DNA from: Prolixibacteraceae bacterium JC049 | Lineage (GTDB): Bacteria > Bacteroidota > Bacteroidia > Bacteroidales > Prolixibacteraceae | Length of the DNA: 64,000 nt | NCBI GenBank assembly: GCA_023369685.1 | Contig: SACZ01000009.1 | Location: forward strand, 1 to 64,000 | Reading direction: 5' to 3' | Shown: positions 53,555 to 62,761 of the stretch, piece after piece | Position numbering within the stretch: position 1 is the stretch's first letter | Layout: each line of letters opens with the position of its first letter | Translations under genes and position numbers: made by a program | Notes under the pieces: generated by a model | Databases searched by the model: none | Told to the model about the DNA's origin: nothing | The model's input: only the letters and a program-made list of their open reading frames with translations

Positions 53555-54073
53555 ATGAAAAGACAACAAACACATAACACATTGACAACGCTATTGGTAT
53601 TCTTCTTGTGCCTATCAATTCATTATACAACTCAGGCACAACGAGTAGTTGTAAAAACGCCACACTCCACAACAGTTGTAAGAAAGTTGCCAACTGGTAC
53701 TACAGTTATTAAACATGGAGCCAGTGCCTATCATATGCATCGCGGAGTTTACTATCGACCTGTTTCCGGAGGATTCACAATTGTTCGTCCTCCCGTGGGT
53801 TTAGTTGTTAGTCAGCTTCCTATTGGTTACCGAAGAGTTTTAATTGGCGGGAAGGTGTACTTCTATTACCATGGCATCTATTATAAGCGTCGTCTTAGAC
53901 GATATAAAATAGTTGCCGCTCCTGCAAAAGCAATGATTAAAACAATACCTGTTCGCAGCACTACCATCTACAAAGGAGGAGCAACCTACTACAAAGTAAA
54001 TGGTGTGTATTACGAGAAAGTGATATTAAGTCCGGGTAAAACAACCTACTACTTAATTGGAGAAACCATTTAA
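53555..54073 (+). CDS. Exported DUF6515-like protein with three YY repeats
   Basis: 172 residues; signal peptide about 1-29. Three repeats, at about 55-68, 98-111 and 140-154, share a Gly-x-x-Tyr...Gly-(V/I)-Tyr-Tyr pattern (HRGVYYRP, YHGIYYKR, VNGVYYEK). They look like small beta-hairpin repeats of a periplasmic or outer-membrane protein; I connect it with DUF6515 from memory. It starts 11 bp before the next barrel gene and is presumably co-transcribed. Function unknown. Confidence 0.7.
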   Translation: MKRQQTHNTLTTLLVFFLCLSIHYTTQAQRVVVKTPHSTTVVRKLPTGTTVIKHGASAYHMHRGVYYRPVSGGFTIVRPPVGLVVSQLPIGYRRVLIGGKVYFYYHGIYYKRRLRRYKIVAAPAKAMIKTIPVRSTTIYKGGATYYKVNGVYYEKVILSPGKTTYYLIGETI

Positions 54074-54084
54074 ATCGATTTAAA

Positions 54085-56793
54085 ATGAGAACACAATTTA
54101 TACTATTAATACTGAGTTTGTTTGCCATTAATACCTTTGCGCAACGAACAACAGTTATCGGTAAGGTAATTGACGCTAAAACTGGTGAGCCTTTGCCTTC
54201 GGCCACAGTAATTGATGAGAAGAAAAATGGAACTACTACTGATCTTGACGGACACTTCAAGATACAGATTGATCATACTCAACCCAACTTAAAACTTACG
54301 TTTAGTTTTATAGGCTACATTACAGTTGTCAATGAATTTACCGCCAACTCTAGCCGGGTAAACATTGGAACAATTAAACTGGCCGAGGATATAAAGAGTT
54401 TAGGTGAGGTTGTTGTTGCTGGTAAGGCTCCAATAGCGCGACAGAAAGGGGACACACTTTCATTTAATGCCTCTTCGGTAAAAGTTCATAACGAAGCCAA
54501 AGGAACCAACCTGATAAAGAAACTTCCTGGCTTTTCAGTGAAAAACCATAAAATTGAGACACAGGGAGAACAGGTAAAAAAGATATATGTAAATGGAAAA
54601 CCTTTCTTCGAGGATGATCCACAAAGTGCACTAAATGCACTACCGGCAGATGTAATTAAAAACATTGAGTTATTTGATGATTACGGCGAAGTAGCATCAT
54701 TTACCGGATATGCCAGTGGGAATAGCGTTAAGGCTATTAATATCGTTACTAAAGCATCGTTTAAGAATAAAACCTTAGGACAATACTCGGCCGGAATAGG
54801 TAGCGACAACCGTTACAACATGGAAGGTAATACAATGATTACCAAGGGGAATCATGACCTTTCATTTATATTTGAACGCAATAACATCAATAAAAGCAAT
54901 ACCGATTTATCTGATTTTAAATCGTTTGAAGCACAGATAGCAGCCAAAGCGGCTAAAGAGTTGAGTAGCCAGCCTCAAAGTTTCGGAGAACAAACTATTC
55001 GTAGTTTCGGGGTGAATTACAATTTCCATCCCAATGCTCAACACGAATTGGCTGCCAACTACACAATGGGAACCATTAAGAATGAACTGAACCAATTCAC
55101 CATTCAAAATCATCAGGATGTTCTCCAGTACAACTATTTCGATACTTTAAACACCGAATCGAAGCTTCATAAACTCAGTTTGAAATATACTTACGAACCA
55201 AGTAGGTTCAATAAATACATTATCAGCGAGAAGCTTTTTGTGATGGATGGCAGCGCAGAGAATAAATACAACCGCTCGGCATTGGTTTATTCCGATCCAT
55301 TAAGTACTTCCGGCACGCAACAAAGCGTAGAAAACAGTGCTATCAAATCGAAATCGAACATGATTTGGCTACACAACTTTGGAGACAGCGGACGCTCACT
55401 AACCGCTATTGGAGCAGTAAATATTAACAACGACAAAAGCGATCAGGTGCTTGTTTCCCATACAGATAAATATATTCTGCTAAACGATATGTTTTCTGAT
55501 ACAGTGAGCTATTCCACCGATCAGCAAGAACACAGTAATTTGAATGATAATATGGCTTTACTGCGAGTTTCGTATAAAGAGCCACTGAGCATGCTTACTA
55601 ATTTAAATTTCGTAGCCAGTAGTTCCTACTCATGGGGAAATGCACAAAAAGATGTTTTCTTATTCGATCCTGTAAGTAGCTCCTACCAAAATATAAACAA
55701 CGATTTGTCCAGTCACTTAAAAACCAATTATTGGGTAAATAAAGCCGAACTGGGCTACAGTTCATTTAGCTTAAAACTTATTTTCAATGCAGGAGTTGCT
55801 TTTGAAAATGCTCAGTTGCAAGATCAGCTGTATACGCCAGAAGCAACAGAACGAACATACGAGAACAATGCATTGCTACCATTTATATTTGGTCGCTACT
55901 ACATTAATGCAGATCAGAACCTTACTTTTTTTGCAAGAACTAAAACCAGTCTACCGTCGACTACTCAATTGCAACCAACGGTAAATGTTACCAACCCATT
56001 GCAGGTAACAACAGGTAATCCCGATTTAAAAGCAGGCACGCAATATATTGCTATGCTACGCTACTTATATACCATGAGTGAAACATCGAAATACCTGTCG
56101 ATATATGGGTTTTACCGCTATGGTCATCAATTTATTGGTCAGGAAAGCTTTTACCTGAAGGAGCCGGAAACATTGTTTGGATCTAACCTATCTGTTGGAA
56201 CCAATGTTACTCGTCCGGTGAACCTTAATGGCTTTCATAGCATTATTTCAGGATTAGATTACTCATTTCCCATTAATCCAATACGCTGTAATATTAATTC
56301 GGGATTGAGGTATACTTATAACGAAATTCCAACCCGTTTAGAAGAGGTCGACCTGAAAGCCCGGAATCATCAGGCCAGTGCTAATATTGCTATTGCCAGT
56401 AACATCTCTCAGAAAGTAGATTTCTTCATCTCTGGCAGCAGCTCTTACAATCATGCTTCCAATACCGAAAATGATAGCACTACAGAATACCTGACCAATG
56501 AAATATCTGCAGACTTAAATTTTGATATCTGGCGAGGAATTAAACTACAAGCCAGTTACCAATACAATCATTTTAACTATTTCGACAAAGCAGAAAATCA
56601 GGAATTCAGTCTACTTAACCTTTCTGTTGGAAAAAGTTTTTGGAAGGAAAAAGCCAGTCTTAACCTAAAGATGTACGATGTACTCAATCAGAATAAAGGA
56701 GTAACGTTTAACTTTCAGGAGACGTATACTGAGAACATTGTTTCCAATGCTCTTCAACAGTATGTTATGCTTTCGTTTAACTACAAATTTTAA
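54085..56793 (+). CDS. Outer-membrane beta-barrel protein with CarboxypepD_reg-like N-domain
   Basis: 902 residues; signal peptide about 1-20, then a carboxypeptidase-regulatory-like domain (IGKVIDAKTGEPLPSATVIDE). A reduced plug follows (KGTNLIKKLPGFSVKNHKIE, NGKPFFEDDPQSALNALPADVIKNIELFDDYGE), then a long barrel ending in Phe. This is the TonB-receptor-like 'outer membrane beta-barrel family' of Bacteroidota, lacking the classic TonB-dependent plug signature. Coupled with the DUF6515-like gene and followed 111 bp later by a CpxP-like gene. Confidence 0.88.
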   Translation: MRTQFILLILSLFAINTFAQRTTVIGKVIDAKTGEPLPSATVIDEKKNGTTTDLDGHFKIQIDHTQPNLKLTFSFIGYITVVNEFTANSSRVNIGTIKLAEDIKSLGEVVVAGKAPIARQKGDTLSFNASSVKVHNEAKGTNLIKKLPGFSVKNHKIETQGEQVKKIYVNGKPFFEDDPQSALNALPADVIKNIELFDDYGEVASFTGYASGNSVKAINIVTKASFKNKTLGQYSAGIGSDNRYNMEGNTMITKGNHDLSFIFERNNINKSNTDLSDFKSFEAQIAAKAAKELSSQPQSFGEQTIRSFGVNYNFHPNAQHELAANYTMGTIKNELNQFTIQNHQDVLQYNYFDTLNTESKLHKLSLKYTYEPSRFNKYIISEKLFVMDGSAENKYNRSALVYSDPLSTSGTQQSVENSAIKSKSNMIWLHNFGDSGRSLTAIGAVNINNDKSDQVLVSHTDKYILLNDMFSDTVSYSTDQQEHSNLNDNMALLRVSYKEPLSMLTNLNFVASSSYSWGNAQKDVFLFDPVSSSYQNINNDLSSHLKTNYWVNKAELGYSSFSLKLIFNAGVAFENAQLQDQLYTPEATERTYENNALLPFIFGRYYINADQNLTFFARTKTSLPSTTQLQPTVNVTNPLQVTTGNPDLKAGTQYIAMLRYLYTMSETSKYLSIYGFYRYGHQFIGQESFYLKEPETLFGSNLSVGTNVTRPVNLNGFHSIISGLDYSFPINPIRCNINSGLRYTYNEIPTRLEEVDLKARNHQASANIAIASNISQKVDFFISGSSSYNHASNTENDSTTEYLTNEISADLNFDIWRGIKLQASYQYNHFNYFDKAENQEFSLLNLSVGKSFWKEKASLNLKMYDVLNQNKGVTFNFQETYTENIVSNALQQYVMLSFNYKF

Positions 56794-56904
56794 TGATCAG
56801 GCTGTTGGTTGAAAACAATAGGTTATTGGTTGAATAGCTGACAAGACAAAGAGACAGAGAATATATTTTTGAAATAGAAATTAGAACAATAAAAAGATAG
56901 ACAA

Positions 56905-57282
56905 ATGAAACAATTACTATTAACAATGGCCATTATTCTGGGAGTAGGATTGGGCTCTTATGCACAGCAAGCAGAAAAAGAACTTCCACCAGCCAAAGAG
57001 CGTGCAGAAATGCAAACGGCTATTATGAAAGAAAAAATGGAGTTAACAGATGATCAGGAAGTGCAGGTAATGGAAGTAAACCTAAGAGCTGCCAAACGCA
57101 TGGATGAGATGAAGCAACTTACTGATAAAATGAAAAAATTCAAGACTTTTCGTTCAATCATTTCTGAAAAGGATAAAGCATTAAAGAAAATATTGACCAA
57201 AGAGCAGTTCAAGATGTATGAAAAGAGCAAAAAAGAAATGAAGAAGCTGCTAAAAGAGAAAAGTAAGGAGCGTAAAAAATAA
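56905..57282 (+). CDS. CpxP/Spy-like helical periplasmic protein, paralogue 2
   Basis: 125 residues; signal peptide about 1-20 (GLGSYAQ). Mature helical part: LPPAKERAEMQTAIMKEKM, LTDDQEVQVMEVNL, LTKEQFKMYEKS. The LTxxQ-type motifs appear as LTDDQ and LTKEQ. It matches the lipoprotein at 35980 nearly motif for motif (LPPAxERA, KFRxFR/KFKTFR, LTKEQFKxYEK) but is soluble rather than lipidated. It is followed by an 11-bp terminator. Probably an envelope chaperone or stress sensor. Confidence 0.78.
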   Translation: MKQLLLTMAIILGVGLGSYAQQAEKELPPAKERAEMQTAIMKEKMELTDDQEVQVMEVNLRAAKRMDEMKQLTDKMKKFKTFRSIISEKDKALKKILTKEQFKMYEKSKKEMKKLLKEKSKERKK

Positions 57283-57313
57283 TTATTAGTCAATCAATAT
57301 CAGACTATCATCC

Positions 57314-57344
57314 AAGGTCTTTCGTCAATCGAAAGGCCTTTTTT
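57314..57344 (+). terminator. Intrinsic terminator
   Basis: AAGGTCTTTCG / CGAAAGGCCTT form an 11-bp stem with one wobble around loop TCAAT, followed by T-rich sequence. It separates the CpxP-like gene from the DUF4252 gene. Confidence 0.85.
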
Positions 57345-57446
57345 AATATCCATCAGAAATAAAATTTAATTTTTTTCAATTTTTGATGTAACACTTTTCG
57401 TTTTTTAAGGTCTCCATTATAAACACCATCAAAAACTATTGAAGAA

Positions 57447-57998
57447 ATGAAGTACACATTATCCATTCTGTTCATTTTTGTTTGCAGCTTTTTTGCAAAA
57501 GCACAACAAAACCCGATCAACTATTATTTCGACGAATATAAACACCTGGATGGGGTTACAACCGTATCTGTTCCTCGTCCGCTGATTTGGCTGGCTACCT
57601 TTTTTGTCGACGAAGATGAAGACCAAGAGACCAAAGAGATATTAAGGCAAATTAATTCGGTAAAAGTAATTACCATTGAAAATGCCAGGTTAAACAAAGA
57701 GATCAACTTTTTGGAAGATCTAAAAAGAATGAAGGAAAGTAAGTCGTTCAAAAGAAAATATGAAGAGCTACTGACCGTAAAAGAAAAAAATGAAGAGGTC
57801 GCTATTTATTGTCACGAGAAAAGTTCGGGCAAAATTGGAGAACTACTACTGGTTGTTCACGACGGTGAAAATACAGCTGTTCGAATTAAAGGCAATTTGG
57901 ATCCCAAGATACTTTCGTCCTTAAACAAATCGATGAAAGTAGATGGCATGGAGCATTTTGGCAAACTGGATCATTCCAAAAAAGTTGCAAAAAAATGA
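57447..57998 (+). CDS. DUF4252 exported protein, copy 1
   Basis: 183 residues; signal peptide about 1-19. The family pattern is visible: YYFDEYKHLDGVTTVSVPRPL, ITIENARLNKEINFLEDL, YEELLTVKEKNEEVAIYC, and GELLLVVHDGENTAVRIKGNLD. The role is not established; members are often near ECF sigma genes. Its TGA overlaps the sigma-factor ATG by 4 bp (ATGA), so it is translated as part of the regulatory operon. Confidence 0.85.
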   Translation: MKYTLSILFIFVCSFFAKAQQNPINYYFDEYKHLDGVTTVSVPRPLIWLATFFVDEDEDQETKEILRQINSVKVITIENARLNKEINFLEDLKRMKESKSFKRKYEELLTVKEKNEEVAIYCHEKSSGKIGELLLVVHDGENTAVRIKGNLDPKILSSLNKSMKVDGMEHFGKLDHSKKVAKK

Positions 57999-58528
57999 AC
58001 GAGCAGCAATTCAAGGAGCAAGTCATCCCACTGAATAGCCGGTTGTTAAAAATTGCACTGCGGTTCAATTACGACATCGATTGGGCCAAGGATATTGTCC
58101 AGGATGTTTATCTGACACTATGGAAACGCAGAGACAAATTGAACGAGGTAAAAAGTATTGAAGCTTATGCTGTGCAATCTATACGAAATACTTGTATCGA
58201 TCGATTAAAAAAACAACGAGTTATGAGTATCGATGAAGTTTCGATTCAGATTAAGGATGAAGACAGCCAAGTGGAAGTACAAGGAGAAAAGGCTGAACTG
58301 GTTCAAAAAATCAGAACGCTGATTCCTCAACTTCCTTATATGCAGCAAATGGCCATCACCTTGTGCGATTTGGAGCAGATGAATACCAATGAAGCAGCTA
58401 AAGCGCTGGAGGTAAAAGAAGGTACATTACGAGCCAACTTATCTCGCGCCAGAAAGAAGATTGTAGATAAACTACAAAAGTGGAGTAATTTTGAGGCAGC
58501 GCCTAAGAGTCAAGCATACGTAAAATAG
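57995..58528 (+). CDS. ECF-type RNA polymerase sigma factor
   Basis: 177 residues. Region 2: LKIALRFNYDIDWAKDIVQDVYLTLWKRRDKL. Region 4: LPYMQQMAITLCDLEQMNTNEAAKALEVKEGTLRANLSRARKKI, with the HTH. It directs transcription of an unknown regulon, plausibly including the genes around it. It overlaps the DUF4252 gene by 4 bp and lies 5 bp before the putative anti-sigma gene. Confidence 0.95.
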   Translation: MNEQQFKEQVIPLNSRLLKIALRFNYDIDWAKDIVQDVYLTLWKRRDKLNEVKSIEAYAVQSIRNTCIDRLKKQRVMSIDEVSIQIKDEDSQVEVQGEKAELVQKIRTLIPQLPYMQQMAITLCDLEQMNTNEAAKALEVKEGTLRANLSRARKKIVDKLQKWSNFEAAPKSQAYVK

Positions 58529-58533
58529 AGGTT

Positions 58534-59079
58534 ATGAATTACGAAAGATTAAATACACTTATTACGCTATATTACACGGGAGAGATAAATGTTTCGGAAT
58601 TAAACGAGTTACGTTTAATGATGAAAAGCGATGAGCTACCCGAAGAGCTTGAATACGACAAGAAAATTATTCTTGGTTTAGAGCAAACCGCCAACATTGA
58701 TGTTGAAGATTTAGACATGAGTTCTGAATTAGAAGCTATGATTGACGCTCAAATAGAGACAGAACACAAGCGTAGAAAACTAAAATGGCTTAAGCCACTA
58801 AGTATTGCTGCTTCGGTATTGGTTATTATTGCTTTCTCCATTTTCTACAATCAACCTGTCAAAGACCAACATATTGCTCAATTAGAAGATACTTATAAAA
58901 CTCCCGAAGAAGCTCATCGGGCTGCAATGCAGATTCTAGGTTTTGTTGGAGATCAGCTTTCTTCTGGTCAAAAGCATTTAGAAAACATCAACCAAATTGG
59001 TCAGGCATTACAACCAGTAAACAATGCTTTGTCCAATTGTCAAAAAGGAATTAAACAGATAAAAAAGATATTAGAATAA
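58534..59079 (+). CDS. Putative anti-sigma protein, single TM
   Basis: 181 residues. The cytoplasmic N-terminal part (1-85) is helical and acidic, then a TM segment (about 88-106, PLSIAASVLVIIAFSIFY), then a helical periplasmic part of about 75 residues (EEAHRAAMQILGFVGDQLSSGQK). Position right after an ECF sigma gene and this topology make it the likely anti-sigma factor, but no zinc HxxxCxxC motif is seen, so it is not a ZAS-type. Confidence 0.7.
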   Translation: MNYERLNTLITLYYTGEINVSELNELRLMMKSDELPEELEYDKKIILGLEQTANIDVEDLDMSSELEAMIDAQIETEHKRRKLKWLKPLSIAASVLVIIAFSIFYNQPVKDQHIAQLEDTYKTPEEAHRAAMQILGFVGDQLSSGQKHLENINQIGQALQPVNNALSNCQKGIKQIKKILE

Positions 59080-59120
59080 ACAAAAACACATAATTAGTCG
59101 AACACTAAAAAACAAAAGTC

Positions 59121-59654
59121 ATGAAAAGGATATTCTTATTAATCGCAATCATTCTCCCATTGGGACTTATGGCACAGAACAGTGCTATCGATAAACTATT
59201 CGATAAATACTCTGGACAAGATGGTTTTACCACTGTAAATATCTCAGGTAAACTTCTTGCTCTTGCCAGTCAATTCGAAAATGATGATCCTACAGCCAAA
59301 GAGATGCTTCAGAATATTACTGGTATTCGGGTACTTGCTGTAGAAGATGAAAGCTTAAACAAAGAGCTAAACTTCGTAAAAGAACTGAAAAAAGATGGAA
59401 TGTTCAGAAATATTTCAAAAGAATACGAGCTTCTGCTTGATATAAAAGAAAAAGATCAAATAGTAAAAATGTTTGTAAAAGAAGCTAAGAATCAGATGAT
59501 TTCGGAATTACTACTGGTTGTTGGTGGAGACGATAATGCCATCGTTGTCATTAACGGTTTAATTTCGTTCAACAACATTTCAAAGCTGGGAAGTACTGTA
59601 AACATTGGAGGAATGAAACATCTAAAACAGATAAAAGAGAAAAAGAAGGAATAA
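59121..59654 (+). CDS. DUF4252 exported protein, copy 2
   Basis: 177 residues, signal peptide about 1-18. Motif order is the same as the copy at 57447: YSGQDGFTTVNISGKL, VEDESLNKELNFVKEL, YELLLDIKEKDQIVKMF, and ELLLVVGGDDNAIVVINGLIS. Ends the four-gene module; a strong terminator follows. The two copies differ in the sequence after the signal peptide and may be non-identical sensors or partners. Confidence 0.85.
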   Translation: MKRIFLLIAIILPLGLMAQNSAIDKLFDKYSGQDGFTTVNISGKLLALASQFENDDPTAKEMLQNITGIRVLAVEDESLNKELNFVKELKKDGMFRNISKEYELLLDIKEKDQIVKMFVKEAKNQMISELLLVVGGDDNAIVVINGLISFNNISKLGSTVNIGGMKHLKQIKEKKKE

Positions 59655-59673
59655 GTTTCTTATATAAACATCA

Positions 59674-59704
59674 AAAGCTCATGGAATTACCATGGGCTTT
59701 TTTT
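59674..59704 (+). terminator. Intrinsic terminator of the sigma-factor module
   Basis: AAAGCTCATGG / CCATGGGCTTT form an 11-bp stem (one wobble) around loop AATTA, followed by T run. Confidence 0.88.
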
Positions 59705-59778
59705 GTGCTTCCAGCTCTCCTATTCAATTTAAATCGATATTTTTATAATGAAAACGCACACATCTGAATCAATTCATT

Positions 59779-60762
59779 ATGAGAAGCTTTCAAATCTTAC
59801 TATTGCTATTTATTTTCTCTTATTATAGCTGCATTACCAATACTAGTCAAAACAACATAGCCCCTATTAATACTGAAGAAGCTTCGCTAAAGCCGGCATT
59901 ATTGGGCGAAGGAATAATATCCACTCCACTCTATGAACGAGACCTGGCAATATCTCCCAATGGTGATGAAATAGTCTATACACTAGCGGATAATAAACAG
60001 GTTGAAAGGTGCTTGGTGATCATACGTAAAGAGTCTGGTAAATGGAACTCACCACAAGTGATGAAAATATCAGGGGAATACCACGATATTGAACCATTTT
60101 TTTCGTTGAATGGCAATCGACTCTACTTTGCCTCTAACCGACCAATATTTAACGATAGCACCCGAAATGATTTCAATATTTGGTATAGTGAAAGAAAGCA
60201 AGGTGGCTGGGACAAACCTGTCGCACTTGACTCTACAATTAACAGTAGAGGACAAGAATATTATCCTTCCATTGGAAAGTCAGGAGCTCTTTATTTTACG
60301 GCATCGCGAAACAATGGAATTGGTCGTGAAGATATCTTTGTAGCTAAATCTACCAATAACGGATATGAACAGCCACAACCTTTGCCTAAAACAATCAACA
60401 CCCAAGGCTACGAGTACAATGCATTTATAGCTCCCAATGAAACCTATATCATTTTTGGTGCTTATGGTAGAGCTGACAGTTTTGGAGGAGGTGATCTTTA
60501 TATCAGTTTTAAGGATGAAGCGGGAAAGTGGACTCCTGCACAAAATATGGGTCCAACAATAAATACCAAATACCTCGACTACTGCCCATTTGTTGACATC
60601 AATTCCGGGATATTATATTTCAGCAACGATCGAATTACATTACATGACGATTCCATCAATAACATCAAACAACTAAAGCAATTTGCCAATAGTATTGAAA
60701 ATGGCTATGGAAATATTTACAAGGTAAACTTCAATAAGGTATTGAGCAGCTTAAAGAAGTAG
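59779..60762 (+). CDS. PD40 beta-propeller-type lipoprotein
   Basis: 327 residues; signal peptide with lipobox SYYSC at about 15-19. Blades of the WD40-like PD40 repeat recur: LAISPNGDEIVYT, SLNGNRLYFASNRP, IGKSGALYFTASR, APNETYIIFGAY and VDINSGILYFSNDR. Such proteins are propeller scaffolds, often seen near TonB systems or in OmpA-linked lipoproteins. It stands alone and is convergent with the histidine kinase, the stops being 6 bp apart. Confidence 0.8.
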   Translation: MRSFQILLLLFIFSYYSCITNTSQNNIAPINTEEASLKPALLGEGIISTPLYERDLAISPNGDEIVYTLADNKQVERCLVIIRKESGKWNSPQVMKISGEYHDIEPFFSLNGNRLYFASNRPIFNDSTRNDFNIWYSERKQGGWDKPVALDSTINSRGQEYYPSIGKSGALYFTASRNNGIGREDIFVAKSTNNGYEQPQPLPKTINTQGYEYNAFIAPNETYIIFGAYGRADSFGGGDLYISFKDEAGKWTPAQNMGPTINTKYLDYCPFVDINSGILYFSNDRITLHDDSINNIKQLKQFANSIENGYGNIYKVNFNKVLSSLKK

Positions 60763-60768
60763 TAACAC

Positions 60769-62628
60769 CTAATTCATAGGAATTGTGAAATAGAAAGTAG
60801 TGCCTTCTCCTTCTTTCGACTTCATACAAATGGTGCCGCCTAACAGTTCTACTAAACTTTTAGATATGGCCAACCCCAAGCCTGTTCCTCCATGTCTTTT
60901 TATTTTAGCATCGGTATTTACCTGACGGAATCGATCGAAAATGATTTTTTGCTTATTCTCAGGAATACCTACTCCGGTATCTTCTACATAAAACATTATT
61001 GTCTCTTCTTTCATTTCATAACCAACAATAATATGTCCGGTTGAGGTAAACTTGACAGCATTCTCAAGAAGATTTGTAAGTACTTGCTGAAGCCGAATGC
61101 TATCGGTAAATAATTTTGTAACCTTATTCATTTCTGGCTTCTTTATTCTGAAGTCAATAACCTTATCATCATACTGCGCATACAATCGATTAAAGCTTTC
61201 TGCTATCAGATTAAGTATCTCCTCCAAATCGCACCATTCTTTTTCTATATGCAACTGATTGGTCTCAATTTTCGAGATATCAAGAATATCGTTAATTACT
61301 CGTAGCAAACCACTTGTGTTCTTCTGAATAATAGACACATAGTTTATTCTATTCTCCTCTGAAACATCTGGTTCTGCCAGCAACTCGGTAAATCCCAATA
61401 TAGAATTCATAGGTGTTCTAATTTCATGGGACATATTCGCCAAAAAAGCCGACTTTAAACGGTTCGATTCCTGAGCTTCCTCAATAGCCAACTCTAACTT
61501 TCTATTGGCAGCTGTAATTTCTTCGGTATACTTACTCTCCCTCTCTGCTCTCAATTTTCTGATATGAATATTAATACTCATCACAACAATGATAACCACT
61601 AACAGAATAAGCACAGCAACTGTTAAGATCACAATCTCTTTATTCTCTTCAAAAAACTGATAGGGGACATTGATAATTCTGGAATCATTGGGTAAAGTAC
61701 GTTTATCAATTTCCCACTTCACCAACTGTTCGTAGTCAAATACATTTTCGTACTGTGCGGTTTCTACCGGAATCCGATCAATAGATGTTCCTGCAATTAT
61801 CTTTTTGGCCATCTGCCCAACTTGACGCCCTTGCCCTGATGCCGAGATAATGGCTCCACCAATGGCTCCTCTTGTCAGGTAAAAATCCCAAACACAATAT
61901 ATAGGTACCTTGCAATATGGTTCTACATACGAGAACGACTCTTCATAAGTAAAATACCGTCCTTCTTCATCTCTATTAAAAAGTAAAAACAAAACAACTG
62001 CATTCTTATCAATTGCCGCTAATTTATGTTGCAGGTCAGCAATACTATTTCCTTTTAACCAACGGTGTGAAAATGTTTTTCTGAACTCTCCTAGGTCAGC
62101 ATTTACGGCCTCTGTCACCTTATCTCCCGTATTACTATGATCAGTAACAAATACAATTTCAGAGAAATTGGGATGGTTATTTCTAATAATCTCCAGAGTT
62201 TGCCTGATATCTAAGTTTTCAAATACTCCGGTATAGCTTTCAGGTGGATTTATAATTGAGTTAACCCCACAAAACAGAGTCGGTATCTTTCCAAATATTT
62301 CATCTCTGTATTCCAATAAGAAATCATAGGCATTATTGTCGCTAGAAATAATTAGATCGAATTCTTTATCGGCATACTTCTCTTGATAGTAATTTTTAAG
62401 AATGGTAAAATATTGAGGCGAATAATGTCTTTTGCTGTCCATATCTTCAATAAATATGGAGCACACAGAATCGTTTGCCAATTCACTTTTAATACTTCCA
62501 ACAATAGAATCAGTCCAACTTAATCCATTGTGATATGAGTTTAATAGCAAGATGTTTTTCTGCTTCACTGTGAATCCACAAAGTGAACAAAAAACAAGTA
62601 CTAATAATAGGGATAACCTTACTTTCAT
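60769..62628 (-). CDS. Sensor histidine kinase with ABC-type substrate-binding sensor domain
   Basis: 619 residues: signal anchor, periplasmic ABC-substrate-binding-like domain (about 24-315, NILLLNSYHNGLSW, FDLIISSDNNAYDFLL), TM (about 332-353), coiled coil, HisKA with SHEIRTPMN (His401) and HATPase with DTGVGIPENKQKIIFDRF and GGTGLGLAISK. It ends after the ATPase with no receiver domain. No cognate regulator is adjacent. It probably senses a small ligand through the periplasmic domain. Confidence 0.92.
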   Translation of the reverse strand: MKVRLSLLLVLVFCSLCGFTVKQKNILLLNSYHNGLSWTDSIVGSIKSELANDSVCSIFIEDMDSKRHYSPQYFTILKNYYQEKYADKEFDLIISSDNNAYDFLLEYRDEIFGKIPTLFCGVNSIINPPESYTGVFENLDIRQTLEIIRNNHPNFSEIVFVTDHSNTGDKVTEAVNADLGEFRKTFSHRWLKGNSIADLQHKLAAIDKNAVVLFLLFNRDEEGRYFTYEESFSYVEPYCKVPIYCVWDFYLTRGAIGGAIISASGQGRQVGQMAKKIIAGTSIDRIPVETAQYENVFDYEQLVKWEIDKRTLPNDSRIINVPYQFFEENKEIVILTVAVLILLVVIIVVMSINIHIRKLRAERESKYTEEITAANRKLELAIEEAQESNRLKSAFLANMSHEIRTPMNSILGFTELLAEPDVSEENRINYVSIIQKNTSGLLRVINDILDISKIETNQLHIEKEWCDLEEILNLIAESFNRLYAQYDDKVIDFRIKKPEMNKVTKLFTDSIRLQQVLTNLLENAVKFTSTGHIIVGYEMKEETIMFYVEDTGVGIPENKQKIIFDRFRQVNTDAKIKRHGGTGLGLAISKSLVELLGGTICMKSKEGEGTTFYFTIPMN

Positions 62629-62761
62629 TTGAGAGTGAGTCGATCTGTTTAGTTTTAGAATTATCTTGTATTAACGGAAATAAATGAAACGAAGATTCAC
62701 TTTTAAGACTGTATATTGATAAAAGTCTCAGATGCTTACTTTAAATAACCTCAACGTTCCA

